A stretch of 14,879 bases of DNA from a bacterium. GTDB lineage: Bacteria > Latescibacterota > UBA2968 > UBA8231. Location: positions 1-14,879 of the forward strand of contig JAQCJA010000058.1 of assembly GCA_027593305.1 (NCBI GenBank). Direction: 5' to 3'. Positions 1-7,672 of the stretch are shown here, piece by piece. A program made the translations under genes and the position numbers. The notes under the pieces were generated by a model. The model worked only from the letters and a program-made list of their open reading frames with translations, was not told the DNA's origin and did no database searches. The stretch's first letter is position 1, and the number at the start of each line of letters is the position of its first letter.

Positions 1-1768
1 AATCGCCGTACTTTTCTGCCAGTTCTGGGCGGGCCCGGGTCCGATCGCCCTGGTGCGCAGCCAGCACCTGACTGAACTCGGAAAAACGCTGCATCGTAGG
101 GGTGCCGATCTCACGACCGTACATGGGGATCTGCGGCATGGTTCCGAACTGCTGCCGTGCCCGGGTCAAGTAGAGCATGATGGCCTCCTCGTACAATCGT
201 GGCAATGTCCCGGGTGCAAACCGCTCCGGGTAGAGTGACAGGTTGCCGATGTTGTCCACGATCTTGTCGAGTTGTCCCATCTGCAGGTAGCTACCCATCA
301 GCATGTCAAAGGCGAGTATGTTGCGCGGGTTCTGGGCCAACGACTGCAGCAGCATTATCTCGGTGGCGAAGAAACCCGGATAGTCCTTGTCGAGCATGCG
401 CGAGCGTGCCCGTGACAGGTCGACGTCGTCCAGGCGCTGCGGGTCGGCCGCCAACGCTTCCATGTAATGGCGTGCCCAGCCGGCGGCGATCGGGCTTTTC
501 TCCAGCAGTCCGAGGTACACACGCGCCGCCTCGGGCCGTCCCTTGACGACGTTGATCGCCACCAGACGTTTGAGGATGGAGGGACGATCGCCGAAAATTT
601 CGAGCGCCTCCTGGGCCATGTGCTCAGCCTTGTTCACCTGGCCCATTTCGAACAGGTTGTCACACAGAACCAATAATCGGGTGGGCGTCTCCGGCGATGG
701 CGTGAACATCGAAGCGCTCTCCAGATGGGGATAGGAGAACATCTCCACCGACAGACGGCCAAGGTGGCAGAGCGCGCGCTGCACGTTGTAAACGGTGAGA
801 ACATTGTATGCCGTCAGGTTCCGCGACGCAGACAGCACCTCCTCCCAGCGTTGACTCCGGGTCATGACATCAATCTTCAACATCGTCTTGTAGTTGCCGT
901 CGAAAGTACCGTAGACAAGCAGGACTCCCAGCAACGTCAAGACAGCGTTTGCCATGTGGCGCCGAACACCTGTGAGCAAGTCCCTGGCACCTCGCCGCAC
1001 CTCCATTACGGCCAATACGGGCACGAAGGCGTACAGGGCGACAGCGGCCAGCACAACCCGTGGCGCACCGGTCGTGTAATCACCGCGAAAGGGCAGCAGG
1101 TGCAGGTAGGCATCGGACAACGTGCCCGGATAGAGGGTGAGGGTTGCCAGGTACGGCAGCCCCGCACCGACGGCGAGGCAGGCAACGGCCCATGCGATAC
1201 GACGGGCGATGAGGGCCTCGCGAATCGCGCACAGCAGTGGGAACAGCAGAAAGGGGCCACCCACCACCCAGTAGAGCGGCAAAGAAATTGCCAGCAAGAC
1301 AGCACTGCGCAGCAGGTGGGCCGAAATCGGCAGGCGGCAGTATGACACGGCGGCGACCAATGGCAGCAACAGGGCCAGGTCGAGGGCCAGGTCGTAGCGG
1401 TACCGATTGTGCAGGATCAGCAGCAGCACCGCCGGTGCGTAGGCGACGATCTCAGGGGGGTGTCCACCCAGGGAGCGCACCACGCCCCACGAGGCGGCAC
1501 AGATCCCAGCGGCAACGAGGGTGACGACCAGTGCACCGAGCCAGGGCAGTACATAGGTTTGGCCAAGCAGGGCGGCCATGTACTCTGTGGGACCGCCTGG
1601 GATGACAAGGAAATGACGGAAGAAGGTCCAGCCACGGTGAAATACCGGTTCCTGGACGTGGTAGATCAGGGATGGATCGATGCGCAACCACACATACAGG
1701 TACAGCAGTCCAAAGGGTGCGGCGACACGGAGGGGACCAAATCCTCCGCGCCCGAACCATAATCGCAT
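1..1768 (-). CDS. DUF6057-like multipass membrane protein with C-terminal helical repeats (partial, C-terminus off the window)
   Basis: I translated the minus strand from ATG at 1768 and it stays open for 589 codons to the window edge, so the C-terminus is missing. Residues 1-290 contain about eight or nine hydrophobic segments (near 12-30, 73-97, 106-120, 127-143, 150-170, 172-182, 191-211, 236-255 and 272-288). Residues 295-589 are soluble and helical. They begin with a 'W-E-E-V-L' segment and a 'YN-x-x-RALCHLGRLS' segment, then TPR-like helices (for example 'LFEMGQVNKAEHMAQEALE' near 372-390). This arrangement (membrane half, then a repeat half with an N-x-x-RAL-x-x-x-G signature) is what I recall for DUF6057 proteins of Bacteroidota and related phyla; the role is unknown. 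The start is supported by AAGG 11 bases upstream, with a stronger AAGGAG too far away. It is divergent from the secreted propeller gene. Family assignment is from memory. Confidence 0.75.
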   Translation of the reverse strand, partial: MRLWFGRGGFGPLRVAAPFGLLYLYVWLRIDPSLIYHVQEPVFHRGWTFFRHFLVIPGGPTEYMAALLGQTYVLPWLGALVVTLVAAGICAASWGVVRSLGGHPPEIVAYAPAVLLLILHNRYRYDLALDLALLLPLVAAVSYCRLPISAHLLRSAVLLAISLPLYWVVGGPFLLFPLLCAIREALIARRIAWAVACLAVGAGLPYLATLTLYPGTLSDAYLHLLPFRGDYTTGAPRVVLAAVALYAFVPVLAVMEVRRGARDLLTGVRRHMANAVLTLLGVLLVYGTFDGNYKTMLKIDVMTRSQRWEEVLSASRNLTAYNVLTVYNVQRALCHLGRLSVEMFSYPHLESASMFTPSPETPTRLLVLCDNLFEMGQVNKAEHMAQEALEIFGDRPSILKRLVAINVVKGRPEAARVYLGLLEKSPIAAGWARHYMEALAADPQRLDDVDLSRARSRMLDKDYPGFFATEIMLLQSLAQNPRNILAFDMLMGSYLQMGQLDKIVDNIGNLSLYPERFAPGTLPRLYEEAIMLYLTRARQQFGTMPQIPMYGREIGTPTMQRFSEFSQVLAAHQGDRTRARPELAEKYGD

Positions 1769-1902
1769 TCTCGACAACTACCTTTTTGATCGCTCCTTGA
1801 CGTATGGGCCGCCCGCACACCCGGCTCGGCGATGAATCGACAAGGTATGGTTTCCATCTCCGGTGCAGCAAGTCCTGGCACAATGTCGATACAGGACAGG
1901 GC

Positions 1903-4449
1903 ATGATCACATCGGCTCGGGTGATCTGCCTCTGCCTCCCGGTGCTGCTGAGTGCGGGCGGCGCGCTGGCGCAGCCCCGATTCGAGGATCACACGGCCCG
2001 CCTGTTGCCCCCTCTCGATCCGATGTCAGGTGTCATCGTCGCCGACGCCAACAATGACGGGCGTGCCGACCTGCTCCTCGTGTCAGCGCCGCCAGGTTCC
2101 GGCGCTACGCTGCTTGAGGCCGGGGAGGATGATCGCTTCGCCGACCGCACGCACCGGTTGCCCGAACCCTTTCGTCCCTGGGGACGGGCCTCGATTTCGC
2201 TCGGACGCAGGGGGCGCTTCGCCGACTTCGACCACGACAGCGATTTGGACCTGGTACTCCCCGTACGTGGTGGGGTACCTGGCGTGTTGCGCAACGATGG
2301 CCGGCGCTTCGTCGATGCGTCGCGGACGGAGGGTCAGTTGCAGACGGCCTTGTCAGATGAAGCCCTTTGGTGCGACTGCGATGTTGACGGGGGGCTGGAT
2401 CTGTTCGTCGGCGATACGAGTGGACCTGATGGCCGGAATCGATTCTACCGTGGTGACCGCCGGGGCCGGTTCGAGGATGCCACCGTCGCCGTTGGTCTCG
2501 ATATCGCCATGCACCCCGAGAACGGCGGCAGCGACGGCGGCCTGTTGGCGTCGGACTTCGATGGCGACGGCTGGCCAGACCTCTACGTCGGCGTCAGCGG
2601 CGCACCGGACCGGTTGTTCATGGGTGGCCCCGCGGGCTTCCGCGCTGCCCGCGTCGCCGCAATCGACGCTGACACGGGCCCGTCCCTTGCCTTGCTTGCG
2701 GCAGACATCGACGCCGATGGTGATCTCGATGTCGTCAAGGTGAGTGGTCAGACGCCGGGTGCATCGGGGCTTCGCATCAACGATGGCGGCGGCGAGTTTC
2801 GGCGGTCCGACCTGCCGACGGCGACGCTGCAGGCATGTGTGTTGCTCGACATGGACAACGACGGCGATCTCGACCTGCTGGATGCCGGGCAGGGAACCCT
2901 GTTCGTCTCCGATGGCGGCAGCTTCTCGCCTTTCAGCGGCGACCTTGGGCTGCCCGAGGTGGCAGGCACTGTCGCCACCCTCGACGTGGATCTGGACGGC
3001 GCGCAGGATCTCGTGATCGGTGACGGCTCGGGCCTGCACATCTACCGCAATCGAGCTCGGGGCGCGCATTGGCTGCGCGTGATCCCAGTGGGCGACCGCA
3101 ACAATCGCGACGGCATAGGAGCCCACGTCGTCGTCGAGACCGGAGATTTCACACGCCATGGCGAGATCCGGGGCGGCACCGATCCGGGTGAGTTGATGGC
3201 CCACTTTGGCCTGGGACCGCGTGCCGACGTCGAACGTGTGTCCCTGCACTGGCCCTCCGGACACAGCGACGTGATCGCTGGCGTATCTGTGGACGAGACG
3301 ATTTACATCTTCGAGGGCCGCACGATCTATACCTACTTCAAGGCGGCGCCGGCGCGCTGGCATATCGACGTGCCCGAGAGTCTTGTTGTGGGGCGCGGCG
3401 TGGACCTCGAGCTCAGCGTCTGGCCCGCACTGGAGGAACCGAAGGCTGGCATCGATGCGGTCGTGGCCGATCTCAGCGCCCTGGGCGGCGCACCGGCGGA
3501 GCCCTTCATATCTGGGGCGGGGGGCACCTGGTCTCTGCGCACACATCTGTCGCCGCCGGTGCCGGGACGGCACGAGGTACGCGTCGTCATTGAGCAGTCT
3601 ACTCTCGTGGGCCACAAGCAGACCTGGCTGAGCCGCACGCTTTCGGTGCAGCCCATGGTGCCGCCGCAGGCGGATCTGCTCGTGCTTGGGGAGAATGCGG
3701 CACCGGGCTGGCAGGCATCGACGCAGGGCGTGGTGCAAAGCGTGATCGGTTCGAGTGCGACACCGTGGCGAGGCGAGTCCGTCATCGCCCTGCACATCGA
3801 CAATGCGAGCCAGGACAACGATTGGTCCCTCGAGCTGCGGGCTGACGATCCCATCGACTCTATTCCCTATGCCGCTGTGTATCTGGCCATGCGCCTTGAT
3901 GATGCCGTCGCCGGCAGTGGCGTACCTGCACTCACGCTGTCGGTGAACAATCGCTTCGTCGATCTGCTTGCCTCCCCGGCACCCGCAGTGGTTCTCGGCC
4001 GGGTCGACTGGCAGGTCGTGCGGCTACCCCTGGTCGATCTGCAGTTGGATGGACCGATCCATGCGATCTTCCTGCGCGGCAATCTGCGCGGGACGATCTA
4101 CGTCGATGAGCTGGGCCTCCTGGCGCCGAAGACCTCTACGGCCGTCGAAAAAGTGGAGACCACGGTACCGGGCGACATCGCGTTGCTGCCAGGCTTTCCC
4201 AATCCCTTCAACAGTGGCACCATTCTGCGTGTACAGTTGGCGGGCGACGCAGACGTACGTCTGTGGATCTTCGACAGTACCGGGCAGCGTGTACGGGCAC
4301 TGCACCCGGGTGCTCACGCCGCCGGACTGCACAGAATACGCTGGGATGGCACGGATGATAGCGGTCACCTTGTCGGCAATGGTGTCTACTTTGTGCAGCT
4401 GCTCGTGGGGGGCCAGCGGGCCACCGGAAAGCTCACCCTTCTGCGGTAG
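1903..4449 (+). CDS. Secreted seven-repeat FG-GAP/VCBS beta-propeller protein with ASPIC/UnbV domain and FlgD-like C-terminal sorting domain
   Basis: I chose ATG 1903 because it opens a clear signal peptide (MITSARVICLCLPVLLSAGGALAQ region, residues 1-24) after AGGACAGG. The frame is open upstream to 1804, but that extension would bury the signal. Mature protein order: seven calcium-loop FG-GAP/VCBS-like repeats with D-x-D-x-D-G-x-x-D-L cores near residues 43, 106, 157, 218, 267, 316 and 360, probably one seven-bladed propeller; an ASPIC/UnbV domain near 387-471 (RNNRDGIGAHV, then HFGLG and V-x-L-x-WPSG); an Ig-like region near 475-585; a beta-sandwich, carbohydrate-binding-like region near 590-740; and a final 85 residues starting FPNPFNSGT and ending NGVYF...GKLTLLR. 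The last part is the FlgD Ig-like/type A sorting module of type IX-secreted proteins. Total 848 residues. Expected location is the cell surface or outside the cell, likely in adhesion or glycan binding; the exact ligand cannot be read from sequence. Confidence 0.9.
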   Translation: MITSARVICLCLPVLLSAGGALAQPRFEDHTARLLPPLDPMSGVIVADANNDGRADLLLVSAPPGSGATLLEAGEDDRFADRTHRLPEPFRPWGRASISLGRRGRFADFDHDSDLDLVLPVRGGVPGVLRNDGRRFVDASRTEGQLQTALSDEALWCDCDVDGGLDLFVGDTSGPDGRNRFYRGDRRGRFEDATVAVGLDIAMHPENGGSDGGLLASDFDGDGWPDLYVGVSGAPDRLFMGGPAGFRAARVAAIDADTGPSLALLAADIDADGDLDVVKVSGQTPGASGLRINDGGGEFRRSDLPTATLQACVLLDMDNDGDLDLLDAGQGTLFVSDGGSFSPFSGDLGLPEVAGTVATLDVDLDGAQDLVIGDGSGLHIYRNRARGAHWLRVIPVGDRNNRDGIGAHVVVETGDFTRHGEIRGGTDPGELMAHFGLGPRADVERVSLHWPSGHSDVIAGVSVDETIYIFEGRTIYTYFKAAPARWHIDVPESLVVGRGVDLELSVWPALEEPKAGIDAVVADLSALGGAPAEPFISGAGGTWSLRTHLSPPVPGRHEVRVVIEQSTLVGHKQTWLSRTLSVQPMVPPQADLLVLGENAAPGWQASTQGVVQSVIGSSATPWRGESVIALHIDNASQDNDWSLELRADDPIDSIPYAAVYLAMRLDDAVAGSGVPALTLSVNNRFVDLLASPAPAVVLGRVDWQVVRLPLVDLQLDGPIHAIFLRGNLRGTIYVDELGLLAPKTSTAVEKVETTVPGDIALLPGFPNPFNSGTILRVQLAGDADVRLWIFDSTGQRVRALHPGAHAAGLHRIRWDGTDDSGHLVGNGVYFVQLLVGGQRATGKLTLLR

Positions 4450-4505
4450 ACGACCTGTCCCGGAGCAGCAGGACAATCCGGTATCTCATTGTGCTGTCAG
4501 CTGGG

Positions 4506-5390
4506 TTATGGGCGCGGCAGATCATCATGGGTCACAAAGCACCGCTGCGTGAACTGCGCCATGTTCGACACGGCTTCGCGCGCAACCGCGCTGGTGCCCA
4601 CGTCATGCTGGAAGCTGTGCGGCTGCCCGGGGTAGACCTGCAGTGTCACGGCAACACCGGCACGAGCCGCAGCAGCGGCAAAGAGTGTCGCATCGTCGAG
4701 CATGGTCTCGTCACCACCTGCCTGAATCAGCATGGGCGGCAGTCCCTGCAGATCCGCAAACAACGGCGATGCATGGGGGTGTCTGGCGTCGGCACCGTCC
4801 AGATAGACCGCGGCCCAGTGCTGCAGGTAGGCCGCCAGGGGTCCGTGTTGCGCATTGGTGACGAAGGAGGCGCCCGACTGTGTCAGGTCCGTCCAGGGAG
4901 AGACCAGAATCGCTGCCGCCGGCAACGCCGCCTGCTCGTCGCGGATGCGCAGCAGCAGCGACAGACAGAGCCCGCCGCCTGCGGATGTGCCACCGACGAC
5001 GACGTCTGCCGGCGACACACCACCCTCTGCGGGATCGATCAACCAGCGCCAGACCGAATACATGTCGTCCACCGCCGCGGGAAACACGCCTTCATCGGGT
5101 GGCCGACGGTAGTTGACCGACAGACAGCCGATGCCTGTCATCTCGCAGAGATGTGAACAGATGGCGGCGTCGACGCGGGCCGATCCGCGGTAGTATCCGC
5201 CACCGTGAGCGTGCAGATATACACCTCCGTCGGCCACTGCAGGTGGTACTTGAATCCATTCGCACGCAACGCCGTCACAGGACGTCGACTGGAATGTCGT
5301 GCCCTCCGCCAGAGGCCACCCGGCCGCTGCCGCCTCGATGTCGTCACGCAACACCGAAACGGGCTTGATGTCGTATTCGAGATCAGGCAT
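4506..5390 (-). CDS. Alpha/beta hydrolase, hormone-sensitive-lipase (HSL) family esterase
   Basis: This 294-residue protein has the HSL-family hallmarks. The oxyanion motif H-G-G-G-Y-Y is at 62-67, the nucleophile elbow G-T-S-A-G (Ser136) is at 134-138, the acid residue lies in the GGDETMLDD stretch near 226-233, and His258 is in QPHSF. SPWTDLT (164-170) is typical of the alpha/beta-hydrolase-3 group. No signal peptide is seen, so it should be a cytoplasmic carboxylesterase or lactonase. It starts 3 bases after the FeoB permease stop and has no clear Shine-Dalgarno sequence of its own, so it is probably translated by coupling as the last gene of the iron operon. That position raises the possibility that it hydrolyses an iron-carrying ester, but nothing in the sequence fixes the substrate. 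It converges on the propeller gene with a 56-base gap and no convincing terminator. Confidence 0.9.
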   Translation of the reverse strand: MPDLEYDIKPVSVLRDDIEAAAAGWPLAEGTTFQSTSCDGVACEWIQVPPAVADGGVYLHAHGGGYYRGSARVDAAICSHLCEMTGIGCLSVNYRRPPDEGVFPAAVDDMYSVWRWLIDPAEGGVSPADVVVGGTSAGGGLCLSLLLRIRDEQAALPAAAILVSPWTDLTQSGASFVTNAQHGPLAAYLQHWAAVYLDGADARHPHASPLFADLQGLPPMLIQAGGDETMLDDATLFAAAAARAGVAVTLQVYPGQPHSFQHDVGTSAVAREAVSNMAQFTQRCFVTHDDLPRP

Positions 5391-5393
5391 CGG

Positions 5394-6821
5394 TCAGCTG
5401 AAGAGACGCCAGACCTGAGCTACGACAAAGCACATGACGAACCCCATCACCACCGGCAGCAGCGACGCCACGGTGGTCCATTTGGCGCTCTTCGTCTCGC
5501 GATAGATCGTGTAGATCGTCGTCGAACAGGGATTGTGGACGAGGCTGAACAGCATCAGATTCAACGCCGTCAACAGGGTCCAGCCGCCGGCGCGCAACAC
5601 CTCGGCATTGGCTTCGAGCGAATCAGGCTCGAACATCACCCCCGCCCCATCTCCGGCGCCTGAGAGCCGTGCAGTCAGCACCGTCAGCATCAGGATCGTC
5701 GGGATGACGATCTCGTTGGCGGGGATGGCGATTACATAGGCCAGCAGGATCACACCGTTGAGACCGACGACTGCGCCGAAGGGTCCGGTGAAGTTGATGA
5801 AATGTTCCGCCAGAGACAGGTCCGCCACCTGGATGTTGGACGCCAGCCAGATCACGGCACCAGCGGGAATGGCGAAGACCACCGCCCGCCACAGCACGAT
5901 CAGCGTGCGATCGATGACGGAGGTGTAAATCGTGCGCAGAATCTGCGGTGGTCGGTACGGAGGCAACTCCAGACTGAAGGCAGAGGCCTCGCCCTTGAGC
6001 ACCGTGCGCGACAGGGCCCAGGAGACGACAAAGGTCAGCACGATCCCCAGCACCGCCACACTCACCACAGCGGCTGCCGAGACCAGGCCCGCCAGGTGTG
6101 CCGGCGCGAGGCCACCGATGAAGATGGTCGCCACCAGGATCTGTGTCGGCCAACGCCCGTTGCACAGGGCGAAGTTGTTGGTGATGATCGCAATGAGGCG
6201 CTCCCGCGGGCTGTCGATGACGCGCGTGGAAACGATGGCGGCGGCGTTGCAGCCAAAACCCATGGCCATCGTCAACGCCTGTTTCCCGTGGGCCCCGGCG
6301 CGACGGAACAGGCCGTCCAGATTGAAGGCAACCCGGGGCAGGTAACCGAAGTCCTCCAGCAGGGTGAACAGTGGGAAGAAGATGGCCATCGGCGGCAACA
6401 TGACGCTGATCACCCAGGCCATGGCCAGGTAGATTCCGTCAATCAGCAAGCCGCTCAGCCACCAGGGCAGGCCGATGGCAGTGGCGCCGCTGTGGAACAG
6501 CGGCCGGATCGTGTCGACCAGCAGTGTCGCCAGCATCGCCGAGGGGTAGTTGGCTCCCTCGATCGTCAGCCAGAAGACGATGGTCAGCATCAGCAGCATG
6601 AGTGGGAAGCCGAGCCAGCGGCTGGTGACGAGCCGGTCGATGGTGCGGTCCATGTCGAAACGTCCACGCTCCCCCTTGCGGGTCACCGCACGATCGGCGA
6701 TGCGGGCGGCGTCCGTGTAGAGGGACTCGACGAGTTCGTCATGGAAGTCGTGCCCCGCTGTCCAGCGCAGGGACCCGACCCGCTCCAGGATCTTCTCAGA
6801 CGGCGTGTGCTCCTGCATCAT
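5394..6821 (-). CDS. feoB: FeoB membrane permease half (split FeoB)
   Basis: This 475-residue protein is the membrane part of the ferrous iron transporter FeoB without a GTPase domain. Residues 1-60 hold the cytoplasmic helix that normally follows the GDI region (DELVESLYTDAARIADRAV), and DRLVTSRWLGFP near 62-73 begins the membrane domain. About ten hydrophobic segments follow, forming two Gate domains. Gate cysteine motifs are visible: GFGCNAAAI at 188-196, a second Cys in NNFALCNGRWP (C220; usually C-x-A-R-L-P, so this is a variant) and NPC at 430-432. AIPANEIVIP at 365-374 is a FeoB signature. The start overlaps the GTPase stop in ATGATG and is preceded by a perfect AGGAGG seven bases upstream, which marks it as a real start rather than a frameshift fragment. 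Together with its partner (284 aa) the total of 759 matches normal FeoB length. It should import Fe(II) across the inner membrane. Confidence 0.95.
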   Translation of the reverse strand: MMQEHTPSEKILERVGSLRWTAGHDFHDELVESLYTDAARIADRAVTRKGERGRFDMDRTIDRLVTSRWLGFPLMLLMLTIVFWLTIEGANYPSAMLATLLVDTIRPLFHSGATAIGLPWWLSGLLIDGIYLAMAWVISVMLPPMAIFFPLFTLLEDFGYLPRVAFNLDGLFRRAGAHGKQALTMAMGFGCNAAAIVSTRVIDSPRERLIAIITNNFALCNGRWPTQILVATIFIGGLAPAHLAGLVSAAAVVSVAVLGIVLTFVVSWALSRTVLKGEASAFSLELPPYRPPQILRTIYTSVIDRTLIVLWRAVVFAIPAGAVIWLASNIQVADLSLAEHFINFTGPFGAVVGLNGVILLAYVIAIPANEIVIPTILMLTVLTARLSGAGDGAGVMFEPDSLEANAEVLRAGGWTLLTALNLMLFSLVHNPCSTTIYTIYRETKSAKWTTVASLLPVVMGFVMCFVVAQVWRLFS

Positions 6822-7672
6822 TGTCCCGCCTCCTGCGCCAGCGAGTTGGTAGCGAATGCGGACCGTGTCGACAGATGACGCCCCAGATCGGCGATCTCGC
6901 CGGAGCGCACCGCCTCAGCGATGCGCGGGTCGCCCTCGAGGAGGCGCAGAGCCACCCAGCGGGCATTCGGCAGTCCGGGAAAGGCGGCGGCAACCTCGTC
7001 GGTGAGCCCACCGAGGGCGTCCTTCAGTCCGGGTGGAGAAGAGATCCGGTGCGGTTTGCAGACGATACGGCCGAAAGCGACGTCGGCGACGGCCTGCAAC
7101 AGTTCTGGAATCCCCTCGTTTTTACGGGCTACCGTCGGGACCACAGGGACGCCGAGGTCGCGCGCCAGCCGGCGTTCGTCCACCGCCATGCCGCGCCGCT
7201 GGACCTCGTCCATCAGGTTGAGGCAGACGATGGCTCGGTCTGTAATCTCAAGGACCTGCAGCACCAGGTTCAGGTTGCGTTCGAGGACCGTAGCGTCCAC
7301 GACGACGATCGTCACATCCGGGCTGCCGAAGAGGATGAAATCGCGCGCCACCTCTTCGTCATCACTGGTCGACAGCAGCGAGTAGGTGCCGGGCAGGTCC
7401 ACGAGCTTGTAGCGGTCTCCGCCATAGGCGAATCCTCCCTCGGCACGGACGACGGTCTTGCCCGGCCAGTTGCCCGTGTGCTGACGCAGTCCGGTGAGGT
7501 GATTGAACACGGTTGTCTTGCCGGTATTCGGGTTGCCTGCCAGAGCCACCACGAAGTCCCAGTTGGCCATGTTGACGCCAAGACGGATCAGGTTGGCGGC
7601 GTGGTGGGCGGGGCAGGCTTCACAGGCGCTGCCTGCGGCTGCCTTGGGCGGAGCTGTCTGTTCTGCGGTCAT
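6818..7672 (-). CDS. feoB: FeoB GTPase half (split FeoB, G-domain plus GDI-like region)
   Basis: This 284-residue protein is the stand-alone cytoplasmic half of FeoB. The G motifs are intact: G1 GNPNTGKT at 46-53, the switch region GNWPGKTV at 68-74, G3 DLPGTYSL at 92-99, G4 NLMD at 152-155, and a G5-like VARKNEG at 181-187. Residues 200-284 correspond to the GDI helical bundle (A-F-P-G-L-P-N-A-R-W-V-A-L-R-L-L-E-G-D). There is no membrane segment. An N-terminal extension contains C-x-x-C-P-A-H-H (Cys17, Cys20, His23, His24), which could bind metal. The start overlaps the stop of the preceding DtxR/FeoA gene as ATGA, and its own stop overlaps the permease start, so the three are translationally coupled. 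It should control opening of the permease encoded next to it. A later start at residue 35 (MANWDF) is possible but would lose the Cys motif. Confidence 0.95.
   Translation of the reverse strand: MTAEQTAPPKAAAGSACEACPAHHAANLIRLGVNMANWDFVVALAGNPNTGKTTVFNHLTGLRQHTGNWPGKTVVRAEGGFAYGGDRYKLVDLPGTYSLLSTSDDEEVARDFILFGSPDVTIVVVDATVLERNLNLVLQVLEITDRAIVCLNLMDEVQRRGMAVDERRLARDLGVPVVPTVARKNEGIPELLQAVADVAFGRIVCKPHRISSPPGLKDALGGLTDEVAAAFPGLPNARWVALRLLEGDPRIAEAVRSGEIADLGRHLSTRSAFATNSLAQEAGQ
6829..6834 (-). promoter_or_regulatory. Strong ribosome binding site for the split FeoB permease
   Basis: The minus strand reads AGGAGG, then seven bases, then ATGATG. The site lies inside the last codons of the GTPase gene, and the ATG overlaps its TGA stop. 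A perfect Shine-Dalgarno sequence at ideal spacing argues that the permease is initiated independently. Confidence 0.8.

Noticed and set aside
725..1345. Plus-strand open frame (206 codons) rich in Gln
   Set aside because: It is the antisense of the membrane half of the DUF6057-like gene, which runs uninterrupted for 589 codons on the minus strand.
2353..3795. Long open frame (480 codons) on the minus strand, antisense to the propeller gene
   Set aside because: It lies wholly opposite a gene with a signal peptide and clear domains. The product is His/Arg/Val-rich low-complexity sequence with no domain, as expected from the mirror frame of Asp/Gly-rich high-GC coding DNA.
1903..4449. Repeated Asp-rich segments as DNA repeats
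   Set aside because: The similarity is at protein level (FG-GAP/VCBS calcium loops); the DNA copies have diverged and are not a nucleotide repeat array.
4450..4505. Possible terminator between the convergent propeller and hydrolase genes (TGTCC...GGACA)
   Set aside because: Stem of only five pairs, long loop, no T-run on either side.
5802..6878. Plus-strand open frame (358 codons) antisense to feoB
   Set aside because: Gln/His/Arg/Gly-rich product opposite hydrophobic membrane helices; a typical antisense shadow.
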